From contig JASIGD010000055.1 of assembly GCA_030045295.1 (NCBI GenBank), positions 1-7,278 on the forward strand: a stretch of DNA of 7,278 nt. Direction: 5' to 3'. The position numbers and the translations under genes are program-made. The notes beneath the pieces were generated by a model that did not search any database, was not told where the DNA came from, and saw only the letters and a list, made by a program, of their open reading frames with translations. Of this stretch, positions 1 to 6,300 are shown piece after piece (within the stretch, counting starts at the first letter, position 1; every line of letters starts with the position of its first letter). This DNA is from Streptosporangiaceae bacterium (GTDB taxonomy: Bacteria > Actinomycetota > Actinomycetes > Streptosporangiales > Streptosporangiaceae).

Positions 1-177
1 CGGAGCAGTGCGCAGCGCCTCGGTGATCCGGGCGAATTCGTTCTGCGGGAAGACGAACAGGCAGCGCTCCTGCCCCTTGGTGATCACCACTCCCCCGGCG
101 AGCTCTTCTCGGTACTTGGCGGGCAGGAACAGCCGGCCTTTTTCGTCCAGCCGCGGCGCGTGAGTGCCGAGGAACAC
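1..177 (-). CDS. mraZ: MraZ transcriptional regulator, N-terminal part (gene runs off the left edge)
   Basis: MraZ is a small DNA-binding protein with two AbrB-like repeats. It forms ring-shaped oligomers and represses the promoter of the dcw (division and cell wall) cluster. The 59 visible residues start [20 protein letters not shown] and include the first signature of the family, D-x-K-G-R-x-x-x-P-x-x-x-R (residues 11-23), followed by a beta-rich stretch ([15 protein letters not shown]). MraZ is usually about 140-150 residues, so roughly the first 40% is present and the second repeat is missing. I chose the GTG at 177-175 because it gives the canonical M-F-L-G start of the family and sits behind a strong ribosome binding site. 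It is divergent from the moxR operon. By family precedent rsmH (mraW), ftsL and penicillin-binding protein genes should follow to the left. Identity is secure; only the end is unseen. Confidence 0.95.
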   Translation of the reverse strand, partial: MFLGTHAPRLDEKGRLFLPAKYREELAGGVVITKGQERCLFVFPQNEFARITEALRTAP

Positions 178-184
178 GGGCACT

Positions 185-192
185 CACCTCCC
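185..192 (-). promoter_or_regulatory. Ribosome binding site of mraZ
   Basis: Read on the minus strand this is GGGAGGTG, ending 7 bases before the GTG at 177. It fixes the GTG as the mraZ start. Confidence 0.8.
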
Positions 193-204
193 AGCGGCCA
201 GATT

Positions 205-240
205 CTCCAGTGCGCTCCACTTTACCCCACAATGCTCCAC
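205..240 (-). promoter_or_regulatory. MraZ operator: four direct hexamers at 10-bp phasing
   Basis: Reading the minus strand from 240 down, the hexamers are GTGGAG (240-235), GTGGGG (230-225), GTGGAG (220-215) and CTGGAG (210-205). They are separated by linkers CATT, TAAA and CGCA. Every repeat begins exactly 10 bp after the last, one helical turn, as expected for an oligomer reading one face of the DNA. MraZ of Escherichia coli is known to bind TGGGN direct repeats at this spacing in its own promoter; the hexamers here carry the same TGGRG core. The array covers the -10 element and spacer of the mraZ promoter, which implies autorepression. Confidence 0.8.
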
Positions 241-246
241 CGTCAA
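219..246 (-). promoter_or_regulatory. Sigma-A-type promoter of mraZ / dcw cluster
   Basis: On the minus strand TTGACG (246-241) is a 5-of-6 match to the -35 consensus. It is followed after 16 bases by TAAAGT (224-219), which fits the actinobacterial -10 pattern TAnnnT. Transcription would begin near 211-213, giving a leader of about 35 bases to the GTG start. The spacer consists of two MraZ-box hexamers (235-240 and 225-230) and their 4-base linker, so bound MraZ would occlude the core promoter. The match was found by eye; no start site has been mapped. Confidence 0.65.
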
Positions 247-301
247 TGGCAAAAATGCCGACATCTGGCCCCTTCCCCCACTGAAGCAGCAGGTAGAACG
301 A

Positions 302-328
302 GTGGAGCGAAGTGGGGCAAGGCTGGAG
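302..328 (+). promoter_or_regulatory. Putative second MraZ-box group, oriented toward moxR
   Basis: The plus strand reads GTGGAG (302-307) and GTGGGG (312-317) exactly 10 bp apart, the same hexamers and phase as the mraZ operator. CTGGAG follows at 323-328, one base out of phase. No -35/-10 pair overlaps the group, so any effect on moxR would be at a distance or through looping or cooperative binding with the other groups. Binding is inferred from similarity only. Confidence 0.45.
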
Positions 329-469
329 GACCCGGGTCGGGCCGCGCCCGCGGGCCGGGCGGCAGCACGGGACGGCACGCGAAACGGCGGACATCGCCGC
401 AGGTCGGCATCGAGAACCGTGACGGGATTCGGATGCCTGAAGCGGCGAGGACGGGCACCGGGCTCGCCG

Positions 470-506
470 GTGGGGCATCGTGGAGCATTCGGTGCCCGGC
501 GTGGGG
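470..506 (+). promoter_or_regulatory. Putative third MraZ-box group, oriented toward moxR
   Basis: The plus strand reads GTGGGG (470-475) and GTGGAG (480-485) at exact 10-bp phasing. A degenerate CGGTGC sits at the next in-phase position (490-495), and another GTGGGG lies at 501-506, one base off phase. The 10-mer GTGGAGCATT at 480-489 also occurs in the mraZ operator (minus strand 240-231), so the linker is shared as well as the box. The group lies 165-200 bp upstream of the moxR start codon. Confidence 0.45.
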
Positions 507-579
507 AGACGCCGCGAGCCAGCGCCCGGATTGACGCCGAAGCGGAGCCAGCGTCGCGCGCTGACCGGGGAAAGACGTA

Positions 580-593
580 CTGTAGCGGTACAG
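580..593. repeat. Short perfect inverted repeat upstream of moxR
   Basis: CTGTA (580-584) and TACAG (589-593) form a perfect 5-bp inverted repeat around GCGG, starting about 90 bp upstream of the moxR GTG. It could be an operator half-site pair for a dimeric regulator or a small hairpin in the moxR leader. Arms of this length can arise by chance, and I recognise no named consensus. Confidence 0.3.
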
Positions 594-659
594 CAGCTCG
601 GCCGGGAGCGGGATATGTAACGAACGGGAAGCCTGGCTGTTCTGCGCGCCAGCGCCTTC

Positions 660-666
660 AAGGAGG
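660..666 (+). promoter_or_regulatory. Ribosome binding site that sets the moxR start
   Basis: AAGGAGG is a near-perfect anti-16S match ending 4 bases before the GTG at 671. The spacing is short but acceptable. An ATG at 669 overlaps the GTG but is in a different frame, so the GTG is the start in the MoxR frame. Confidence 0.75.
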
Positions 667-670
667 CTAT

Positions 671-1645
<975 letters not shown>

Positions 1646-1652
1646 AAGGAGG
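1646..1652 (+). promoter_or_regulatory. Ribosome binding site of the DUF58 gene
   Basis: AAGGAGG begins directly after the moxR stop codon (TGA, 1643-1645) and ends 3 bases before the ATG. It fills the whole 10-bp gap, so there is no room for a separate promoter and the two genes must be cotranscribed. Confidence 0.7.
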
Positions 1653-1655
1653 GTT

Positions 1656-2918
1656 ATGCGGGCGCTATTCGGCTCGCTGACCACGCGGGGCAGGTCGTTC
1701 ACGGCCGCGGGCGGGGCGGCCGTGGTGTGCGGCCTGGCGATACCCGAGCCCGACCTGGTCCGCGTCGGCGCCCTGCTCGTCATCTTGCCCCTGGTATCCG
1801 CGGCGATCGCGCGCAGGTCCCGGTACCGGCTGTCGTGCAGCCGCAGGCTCGACCCGCCGCGCGTACCGGTCGGCCAGCCGACCGTGGTCACCGCGCGGCT
1901 GGAGAACGTTACGCGGCTGCGCACCGGGGTGCTGCTCGCCGAGGACGTGACGCCGTACGCGCTGGGGAGCAGGCCCCGGTTCGTGCTCGACGAGATCGAG
2001 CCGGGCGGCAACCGGGAGCTCAGCTACCAGATCCGGTCCGACACTCGCGGCAAGTTCACCATAGGCCCGCTCCGGGTGCGGGTCGCGGACGCGTTCGGGC
2101 TGGTGGAGATCAGCCGCGCGTTCAAGACGACCAGCACGCTCGTCGTCACTCCCAAGATCGTCCCGCTGCCTCGGGCAGCGGCACCGAGCAGCTGGCTGGG
2201 CGAGGGCGAAGGCGGGATGCGGACGATATCGGCGATCGGCGAGGATGACGCCGCGCCCAGGGCCTACCAGGACGGCGACGGGCTGCGCCGGGTGCACTGG
2301 CGATCGACGGCGCGCTACGGCCAGCTGATGGTTCGCCGGGAAGAGCATCAGTGGCGGAACAGCGCGTCCGTCTTCCTCGACACCCGCCGGTCCGCGCATT
2401 CGGGCAGCGGCCCCTCGGCCACGTTCGAATTCGCCGTGAGCGCGGCGGCCTCGATCGGCGCGCACCTGGCCGAGGAGGGCTTTCGGGCCAGGCTTATCAC
2501 CGAAGCCGGCGAGATCGCCCCGCGCGGCACGTTCCAGGACACGCTGCTCGACATGCTCGCCGTCATCAGCCCTTCGCGCGAGCCGAGCCTCGCCGCCGGA
2601 ACGACGGCGCTCGCCAACGCAGGCGGCCAGCTGATCGCGGTGCTCGGGCGGATGTCCGCGGACGACGCCAGGCTGCTGGCCGCGAGCAGGCGGGGCAACG
2701 CGCCCGCGATGGCGCTGCTGCTCACGGTGTCCGCGTGGTCATCGGACACCGTGCCGGAAGACACCGCGCGGACGGCGGAGATCCTGTCGGCCTCGGGATG
2801 GCGGGTCGCCGTCGCGACCGCCACCACGCCGCTGGCGATCGCCTGGCAGCAGCTGCACCGGCCCTTCGGGCCCGCCGAACGGCCCCTGCCGGTCAGCCTG
2901 GCGGGTGAGCCGAGATGA
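1656..2918 (+). CDS. DUF58 domain membrane protein, MoxR partner
   Basis: DUF58 proteins are nearly always encoded next to MoxR ATPases and are considered their membrane-anchored partner; no enzymatic reaction is known. The 420 residues begin with a short basic segment and two adjacent hydrophobic helices (about 18-33 and 35-52). A beta-rich region (about 55-170) follows, of the kind that in the family faces the extracellular side or forms an Ig-like domain. The DUF58 signature is at 203-228, with YQDGDGLRRVHWRSTARYG (Asp206, Asp208, His214-Trp215, Arg220). After that comes a VWA-like strand VFLDTR (239-244), whose Asp242 could be a metal-site residue. The ATG at 1656 follows AAGGAGG at 1646-1652 with only 3 bases between, closer than usual, but no better start is nearby. 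The stop overlaps the next gene's ATG, which suggests translational coupling. Confidence 0.9.
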   Translation: MRALFGSLTTRGRSFTAAGGAAVVCGLAIPEPDLVRVGALLVILPLVSAAIARRSRYRLSCSRRLDPPRVPVGQPTVVTARLENVTRLRTGVLLAEDVTPYALGSRPRFVLDEIEPGGNRELSYQIRSDTRGKFTIGPLRVRVADAFGLVEISRAFKTTSTLVVTPKIVPLPRAAAPSSWLGEGEGGMRTISAIGEDDAAPRAYQDGDGLRRVHWRSTARYGQLMVRREEHQWRNSASVFLDTRRSAHSGSGPSATFEFAVSAAASIGAHLAEEGFRARLITEAGEIAPRGTFQDTLLDMLAVISPSREPSLAAGTTALANAGGQLIAVLGRMSADDARLLAASRRGNAPAMALLLTVSAWSSDTVPEDTARTAEILSASGWRVAVATATTPLAIAWQQLHRPFGPAERPLPVSLAGEPR

Positions 2919-5674
2919 CGCTGAACCGGAGGATGACGCTGACCGCCGCCGTCGCGTGCGTGCTCACGTCCACCGTCTTGTACCCGCTGTTCACCGGCTC
3001 AGCCTGGCTCTACGCGGGAGCCGGGGCGGTGATCGCGGTCGCGGCCAGCGGGGCGCTCAGCCGGCTGCGGGTGCTGCCCGTCGCGGTCGGCCTGGCCATC
3101 ACCCTGCTCGGCCTGCTGCTCTACCTGAACCTGGCGTTCGAGGCGCGCCATTCCCTGCTCTTGGTCATCCCGACGCCGACCTCGATCGCCCGCCTGTGGG
3201 ACCTGGCGGGCACCGGGGTAACCCAGTCCCGCAGGTACGCGCCGCCGGCGCCGGACCTAGCCGGCCTGGTCCTGCTCGCGACGGCCGGGATCGGCATCAC
3301 GGCCGTGCTGACGGACCTGATCGCCGTCCGGCTGCGGTCCGCCGCGCTGGCCGGCCTGCCGCTGCTCGTCTTGTTCACCGTGCCGGTCACCATGAAGGCG
3401 CCGAACGGCATCGGCACCGTCCTGGTCTTCTGCCTGAGCGCGGCGGGATACCTGGCTATTCTCAGCGCGGACGGCCGGGAGCGGATACGCATCTGGGGCA
3501 GGCTGGTGTCGCTGTGGCGGTCCGGCTCGCTGTACGACGCGGCGCGGCACGGCCCGGGCCGCGGCGGCTCGGCAGGTAACGGAGCGGCCGTCCCCGCGGC
3601 GGCGAACGCGCCGGAAGCGGGGACGGGAGCGTCGGGCTCGGCGCACCGCGTCCTCGAGCCGGAACTGGGCCCGGACACGCGCGCGCTGGCCGCCGCGGGG
3701 CGGCGGGTAGGGCTCGCCTCCATAATCCTCGCGCTGTGCGTGCCGCTGATCGTGCCGGGCCTGCACCCGAGCAAGCTGTTCTCCACCGGCCCGGGAATCG
3801 GCGGCGGCACCGGCAGCGGCGCAAGCGCACCGCCCCTTCCCGACGTACTAGCGCAGACCCTCACCCAGCTCCAGGACAGCCACCCGACCACGGTGCTGAC
3901 CTACACCACCACGGTCTCGAAGAGCCTCCAGGCAGAGGACTCGCCGTACCTCCAGCAGTACGTGCTCGATGTGCTGACGCCCGACGCCGGCTGGCAGACA
4001 TCCGACTACATGGCGGGCAATAAGCCGATCAGCTCGATGCAGGCGCTGCCGCCGGAACTGACGAACCTATCGGTCGCCACGCCGGCCAGTATCACGGTGA
4101 ACGTCGACGATAACGCGCTGAGCTCCCGCTCGGAGCGGACGTTCCTGCCGATCCTCTATCCGCCCACCTCGGTCGTGACACCCCCGGGGGCCTGGCTGAC
4201 AGATCCGGACGAGATGGTGTTCTCGCAGGCAGGCTCGGCAGCCGCCGGTTCCTACACGGCGAACGGCGAAATCGTGGACCCGACGTGGGAGCAGCTGGCC
4301 GCGGCTCCGGCGCCTCCGCGCCAGCAGTTGCAGGCCGACCTGGACCTTCCGCAGTCCTACCAGGTGCCGGCGCTGACGCAGATAGCGGACACGATCACCA
4401 AGGGCGAGAAAACGGAGTACGCGAAGGTCGACGCGCTGGCCCGCTGGCTGTCCGGACCGCAGTTCACCTACAGCTCAGCGGCGAAGCTGTTCGACACGCC
4501 GTCCGGGCTCATCGACTTCCTGGACAAGACCAGGGCCGGCGTATGCGTACAGTCCGCGTACGCGATGACGGTGCTCACCCGCCTGCTCCACATCCCGGCC
4601 CGGGTGGTACAGGGTTACACCGCGGGCACCCTGACCTCCGGCGGCAAGTGGGTGGTCAAGACCAGCGATGCGCACGCGTGGACCGAGGTCTACTTCTCGG
4701 GTTACGGCTGGATCCGGTTCGAGCCCACGCCGGCGGGCCAGGGTACCGCAAGAGCGCCGAACTACATGGGCGCGGCGCCGGGGGCGGGTAGTACCGGGGT
4801 CCTGCCCCACCGTCCTTCACCCGGGCCTTCCGGCGTGCCAAGCGCGGGACCGACCAGGCTCGGGCTCCCTGGCCCGAGGCCCATCCCCAACGACGCGGGA
4901 TCGACAACCGGCGCCGCTGGCAAGTCGGCCGGGACGCCGTGGGCCGCGATCGTCCTCGCCGTGGTCGCGGCCATCGCGCTGGCGTGCGGGGTCATCGCGG
5001 TCGTGGCGCCGCCGACGCGCCAGGCGCTGTCCTCCCATCAGGCCGACGCGGCCAGGCAGCACAGGCCGGTGACGCTGACCACCGTGCTGCTGGTGACGGC
5101 GGCGGCCGCGATCGTCGCGCTCGCCCTGTACCGGGTGCTGTCCCACACCTCACGGCTCGACCTGCGGGCCGGCTGGGCCACGGTCGGCATCGCCTTCGGT
5201 GCGGCCTGCGCCGTCATGCTAGTGACGCCGGCGGCCGGCCGGATCGGGCTCAGACGGTGGCGCTGGATCCGCGCCACCGATGACGCGAGCCGGGCGCACA
5301 CCGCGTGGCTCGAGTTCCGCGACGACCTGGAGGATCTCGGCGTGGGCAGCCGGCCGAGCGAGCCGCCGCGGACGCTGGCCGAGCGGGTCACATCCGGACT
5401 GCCCGAGCCTGCCCGCGCCGCGATCGGCAGGCTCGCGCTGGCCGAGGAACGCGCCAGCTACGCGGCGCGCCCGTCGGGGTCGGCCAACTTGCGGCGAGAC
5501 GGCGCCACGGCACGGCGCGGCGTCGCAGCCTCGGTGCCGCGCGGAAACCGATGGCGGGCCCGGTTCTTCCCGGCCTCGGTACTGACCGAGCTGGCGGACG
5601 CCGCGGCGCGGATCCCGGACCGCGCGGCCGCGCTGGTAGCCCGACGGTGGACCGAGCGGAGATCCTCGAGCTAG
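2915..5674 (+). CDS. Multi-pass membrane transglutaminase-like protein (TgpA/DUF3488 type)
   Basis: This is a papain-like thiol protein with its catalytic domain predicted outside the membrane; members are suspected proteases or transamidases acting on envelope proteins. In the 919 residues I see seven N-terminal hydrophobic helices (about 8-27, 30-48, 53-74, 115-137, 142-160, 164-184, 264-283). A cytosolic Gly/Ala-rich loop (187-262) lies before the seventh. The external region (284-675) contains the core: Cys544 in RAGVCVQSAYAM, the IPARVVQGY strand, His587 in DAHAWTEVYF, and Glu603 in RFEPTP. A Pro/Gly-rich linker (606-674) precedes three more helices (676-699, 719-742, 752-771) and a DUF4129-like cytosolic tail. 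The Cys-His-acid spacing (43 and 16 residues) suits the family; the acid is Glu rather than Asp. Positive charges between helices agree with N- and C-termini inside. ATG 2915 overlaps the DUF58 stop (ATGA), with GGGTGAG upstream. Substrate unknown. Confidence 0.9.
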   Translation: MTLNRRMTLTAAVACVLTSTVLYPLFTGSAWLYAGAGAVIAVAASGALSRLRVLPVAVGLAITLLGLLLYLNLAFEARHSLLLVIPTPTSIARLWDLAGTGVTQSRRYAPPAPDLAGLVLLATAGIGITAVLTDLIAVRLRSAALAGLPLLVLFTVPVTMKAPNGIGTVLVFCLSAAGYLAILSADGRERIRIWGRLVSLWRSGSLYDAARHGPGRGGSAGNGAAVPAAANAPEAGTGASGSAHRVLEPELGPDTRALAAAGRRVGLASIILALCVPLIVPGLHPSKLFSTGPGIGGGTGSGASAPPLPDVLAQTLTQLQDSHPTTVLTYTTTVSKSLQAEDSPYLQQYVLDVLTPDAGWQTSDYMAGNKPISSMQALPPELTNLSVATPASITVNVDDNALSSRSERTFLPILYPPTSVVTPPGAWLTDPDEMVFSQAGSAAAGSYTANGEIVDPTWEQLAAAPAPPRQQLQADLDLPQSYQVPALTQIADTITKGEKTEYAKVDALARWLSGPQFTYSSAAKLFDTPSGLIDFLDKTRAGVCVQSAYAMTVLTRLLHIPARVVQGYTAGTLTSGGKWVVKTSDAHAWTEVYFSGYGWIRFEPTPAGQGTARAPNYMGAAPGAGSTGVLPHRPSPGPSGVPSAGPTRLGLPGPRPIPNDAGSTTGAAGKSAGTPWAAIVLAVVAAIALACGVIAVVAPPTRQALSSHQADAARQHRPVTLTTVLLVTAAAAIVALALYRVLSHTSRLDLRAGWATVGIAFGAACAVMLVTPAAGRIGLRRWRWIRATDDASRAHTAWLEFRDDLEDLGVGSRPSEPPRTLAERVTSGLPEPARAAIGRLALAEERASYAARPSGSANLRRDGATARRGVAASVPRGNRWRARFFPASVLTELADAAARIPDRAAALVARRWTERRSSS

Positions 5675-5698
5675 ATCCGGGCGCCGACGCCGGGCCGC
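5675..5698. terminator. Possible bidirectional hairpin between convergent genes
   Basis: Only 24 bp separate the transglutaminase stop (TAG, 5672-5674) from the DUF3040 stop (TAA on the minus strand, 5701-5699). Arms 5677-5683 and 5688-5694 can pair with one G-G mismatch around the loop CCGA. There is no U tract in either direction, so this is a weak candidate for a shared terminator. The position between convergent stops is its main support. Confidence 0.25.
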
Positions 5699-6121
5699 TT
5701 ACATCCTGCGGTCGCCCTCCTGCCGGCGGCGCCACCGTTCCTCCATGCGTTCCATCAGCCGGGCGCGCCTGGTCAGGGCGGGCTGGCCGGACCTGCCGGG
5801 GTCGATAGACCGGGCCTGGCCGGCCCGGGCGCGGGGAGGCCGCGTCCTGGCCACATGCCGCCGCCAGCTGACTACCGCCCACGCCAGCGAGAGGAGCAGG
5901 ACCGCAGCCCCGGCGGCCTCGAGGTACACGTGGTGGGTAACCACCCCGGCCGCGAGCAGGCCAGCGCCGATCAGCACCCCGATGAGGCCCTGCGCGAGCT
6001 TGCGCTTGTAGTGCACACGCGGGTCGCTGGACCGCACGAGACGCCCGAATTTCGGATCCTCCCTGTACAGCGCTTGCTCGATCTGCTCCAGCTGGCGCTG
6101 CTCGTGTTCAGAGAGCGGCAC
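5699..6121 (-). CDS. DUF3040 small membrane protein
   Basis: This is an actinobacterial family of unknown function. The protein begins MPLSEHEQRQLEQIEQALYR, the typical opening of DUF3040, and has EDPKF at 21-25. Two hydrophobic helices (about 42-61 and 65-86) form a membrane hairpin. The tail is cytosolic and rich in Arg, with a possible amphipathic helix (RARLMERMEERWRRRQEGD, 119-137). The length of 140 residues suits the family. I chose the GTG at 6121-6119 because it gives the conserved first residues and follows GGGAGG by 4 bases. The upstream ATGs at 6133 and 6139 overlap that ribosome binding site, and the frame open to 6301 is non-homologous. It is convergent with the transglutaminase gene and lies downstream of dinB on the same strand, with 179 bp between. 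No function can be assigned; the charged tail and membrane hairpin suggest an anchor or scaffold role. Confidence 0.88.
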   Translation of the reverse strand: MPLSEHEQRQLEQIEQALYREDPKFGRLVRSSDPRVHYKRKLAQGLIGVLIGAGLLAAGVVTHHVYLEAAGAAVLLLSLAWAVVSWRRHVARTRPPRARAGQARSIDPGRSGQPALTRRARLMERMEERWRRRQEGDRRM

Positions 6122-6125
6122 GACG

Positions 6126-6131
6126 CCTCCC
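6126..6131 (-). promoter_or_regulatory. Ribosome binding site that sets the DUF3040 start
   Basis: GGGAGG on the minus strand lies 4 bases before the GTG at 6121. The two in-frame ATGs just upstream (6139-6137 and 6133-6131) precede or overlap it and so cannot use it. Confidence 0.7.
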
Positions 6132-6157
6132 ATAAACATTGCACCCGGCACGTGTGC

Positions 6158-6170
6158 GGTGACCTTCACC
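6158..6170. repeat. Short inverted repeat in the DUF3040 leader
   Basis: GGTGA (6158-6162) and TCACC (6166-6170) form a perfect 5-bp inverted repeat with a 3-base centre. It lies about 37-50 bp upstream of the DUF3040 start, just downstream of the promoter candidate. It could be an operator or chance. Confidence 0.2.
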
Positions 6171-6193
6171 TCACATACCCGGTTTCTTTTTCC

Positions 6194-6223
6194 AGAATAC
6201 GAGCGTTGACACGCCGCTTGGAA
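6194..6223 (-). promoter_or_regulatory. Weak candidate promoter for DUF3040
   Basis: On the minus strand TATTCT (6199-6194) fits TAnnnT. It lies 18 bases after TTCCAA (6223-6218), a poor -35 match (3 of 6). Transcription would begin near 6187 in a locally A+T-rich stretch, with a leader of about 65 bases. This is the best pair I can find in the dinB-DUF3040 gap; readthrough from dinB is the alternative. Confidence 0.3.
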
Positions 6224-6262
6224 GAGTGCACCCCGGTAACGCATCAGAAAGCGCTCCGCACC

Positions 6263-6276
6263 GGGCGGACCCGCCC
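6263..6276 (-). terminator. Possible hairpin after dinB
   Basis: GGGCG and CGCCC pair perfectly around a 4-base loop, 24-38 bases downstream of the dinB stop on the minus strand. No convincing U tract follows. It could end dinB transcription or simply reflect G+C-rich sequence. Confidence 0.25.
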
Positions 6277-6300
6277 TCCGCCGGAGACGATCCGGGCCCA

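Larger units (their letters stand above)
178..670. other. Divergent regulatory intergenic region between mraZ and the moxR operon
   Basis: This 493-bp gap holds no convincing gene. The moxR reading frame happens to stay open back to 164, but that extension has no family-like sequence and lies across the mraZ promoter. What it does hold: the mraZ ribosome binding site, promoter and operator (185-246); an isolated minus-strand GTGGGG at 281-276; two plus-strand groups of the same hexamers (302-328 and 470-506); a CTGTA/TACAG inverted repeat (580-593); and the moxR ribosome binding site (660-666). The part at 215-300 is distinctly more A+T rich than the rest. I could not find a confident plus-strand -35/-10 pair for moxR. 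Confidence 0.75.

Noticed and set aside
346..355. 10-bp palindrome GCCCGCGGGC
   Set aside because: It lies in a run of nearly pure G+C where such palindromes are expected, and no flanking feature supports a function.
160..534. 124-residue open frame on the plus strand
   Set aside because: It starts inside mraZ antisense, has no ribosome binding site and has the composition of non-coding G+C-rich DNA.
531..536. TTGACG on the plus strand as a -35 of a moxR promoter
   Set aside because: No TAnnnT lies at 16-19 bases downstream; the sequence there is GCGTCGCGCG. TACTGT at 578 is too far away.
164..670. Upstream extension of the MoxR reading frame (169 extra residues)
   Set aside because: The extension is low-complexity Arg/Gly/Ala sequence with no MoxR similarity. 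It overlaps the mraZ promoter and operator, and a strong ribosome binding site precedes the GTG at 671, which gives a normal 324-residue protein.
1665..2465. 266-residue minus-strand frame opposite the DUF58 gene
   Set aside because: It is an antisense shadow of a well-supported coding region, a common artefact in high-GC DNA, and shows no domain.
2933..2935. Alternative ATG start for the transglutaminase
   Set aside because: GGAGG abuts the ATG directly with no spacer. The ATGA overlap at 2915 has a better-placed GGGTGAG and is typical of coupled genes.
3121..3891. 256-residue minus-strand frame opposite the transglutaminase gene
   Set aside because: It is an antisense shadow rich in Arg, Pro and Ser with no recognisable motif or ribosome binding site.
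6131..6139. ATG starts at 6133 and 6139 for DUF3040
   Set aside because: They overlap or precede the GGGAGG site, and the family begins M-P-L-S-E-H-E-Q at the GTG.
6206..6211. TTGACA on the plus strand in the dinB-DUF3040 gap
   Set aside because: It points away from both minus-strand genes, has no -10 at proper spacing and no plus-strand gene downstream.
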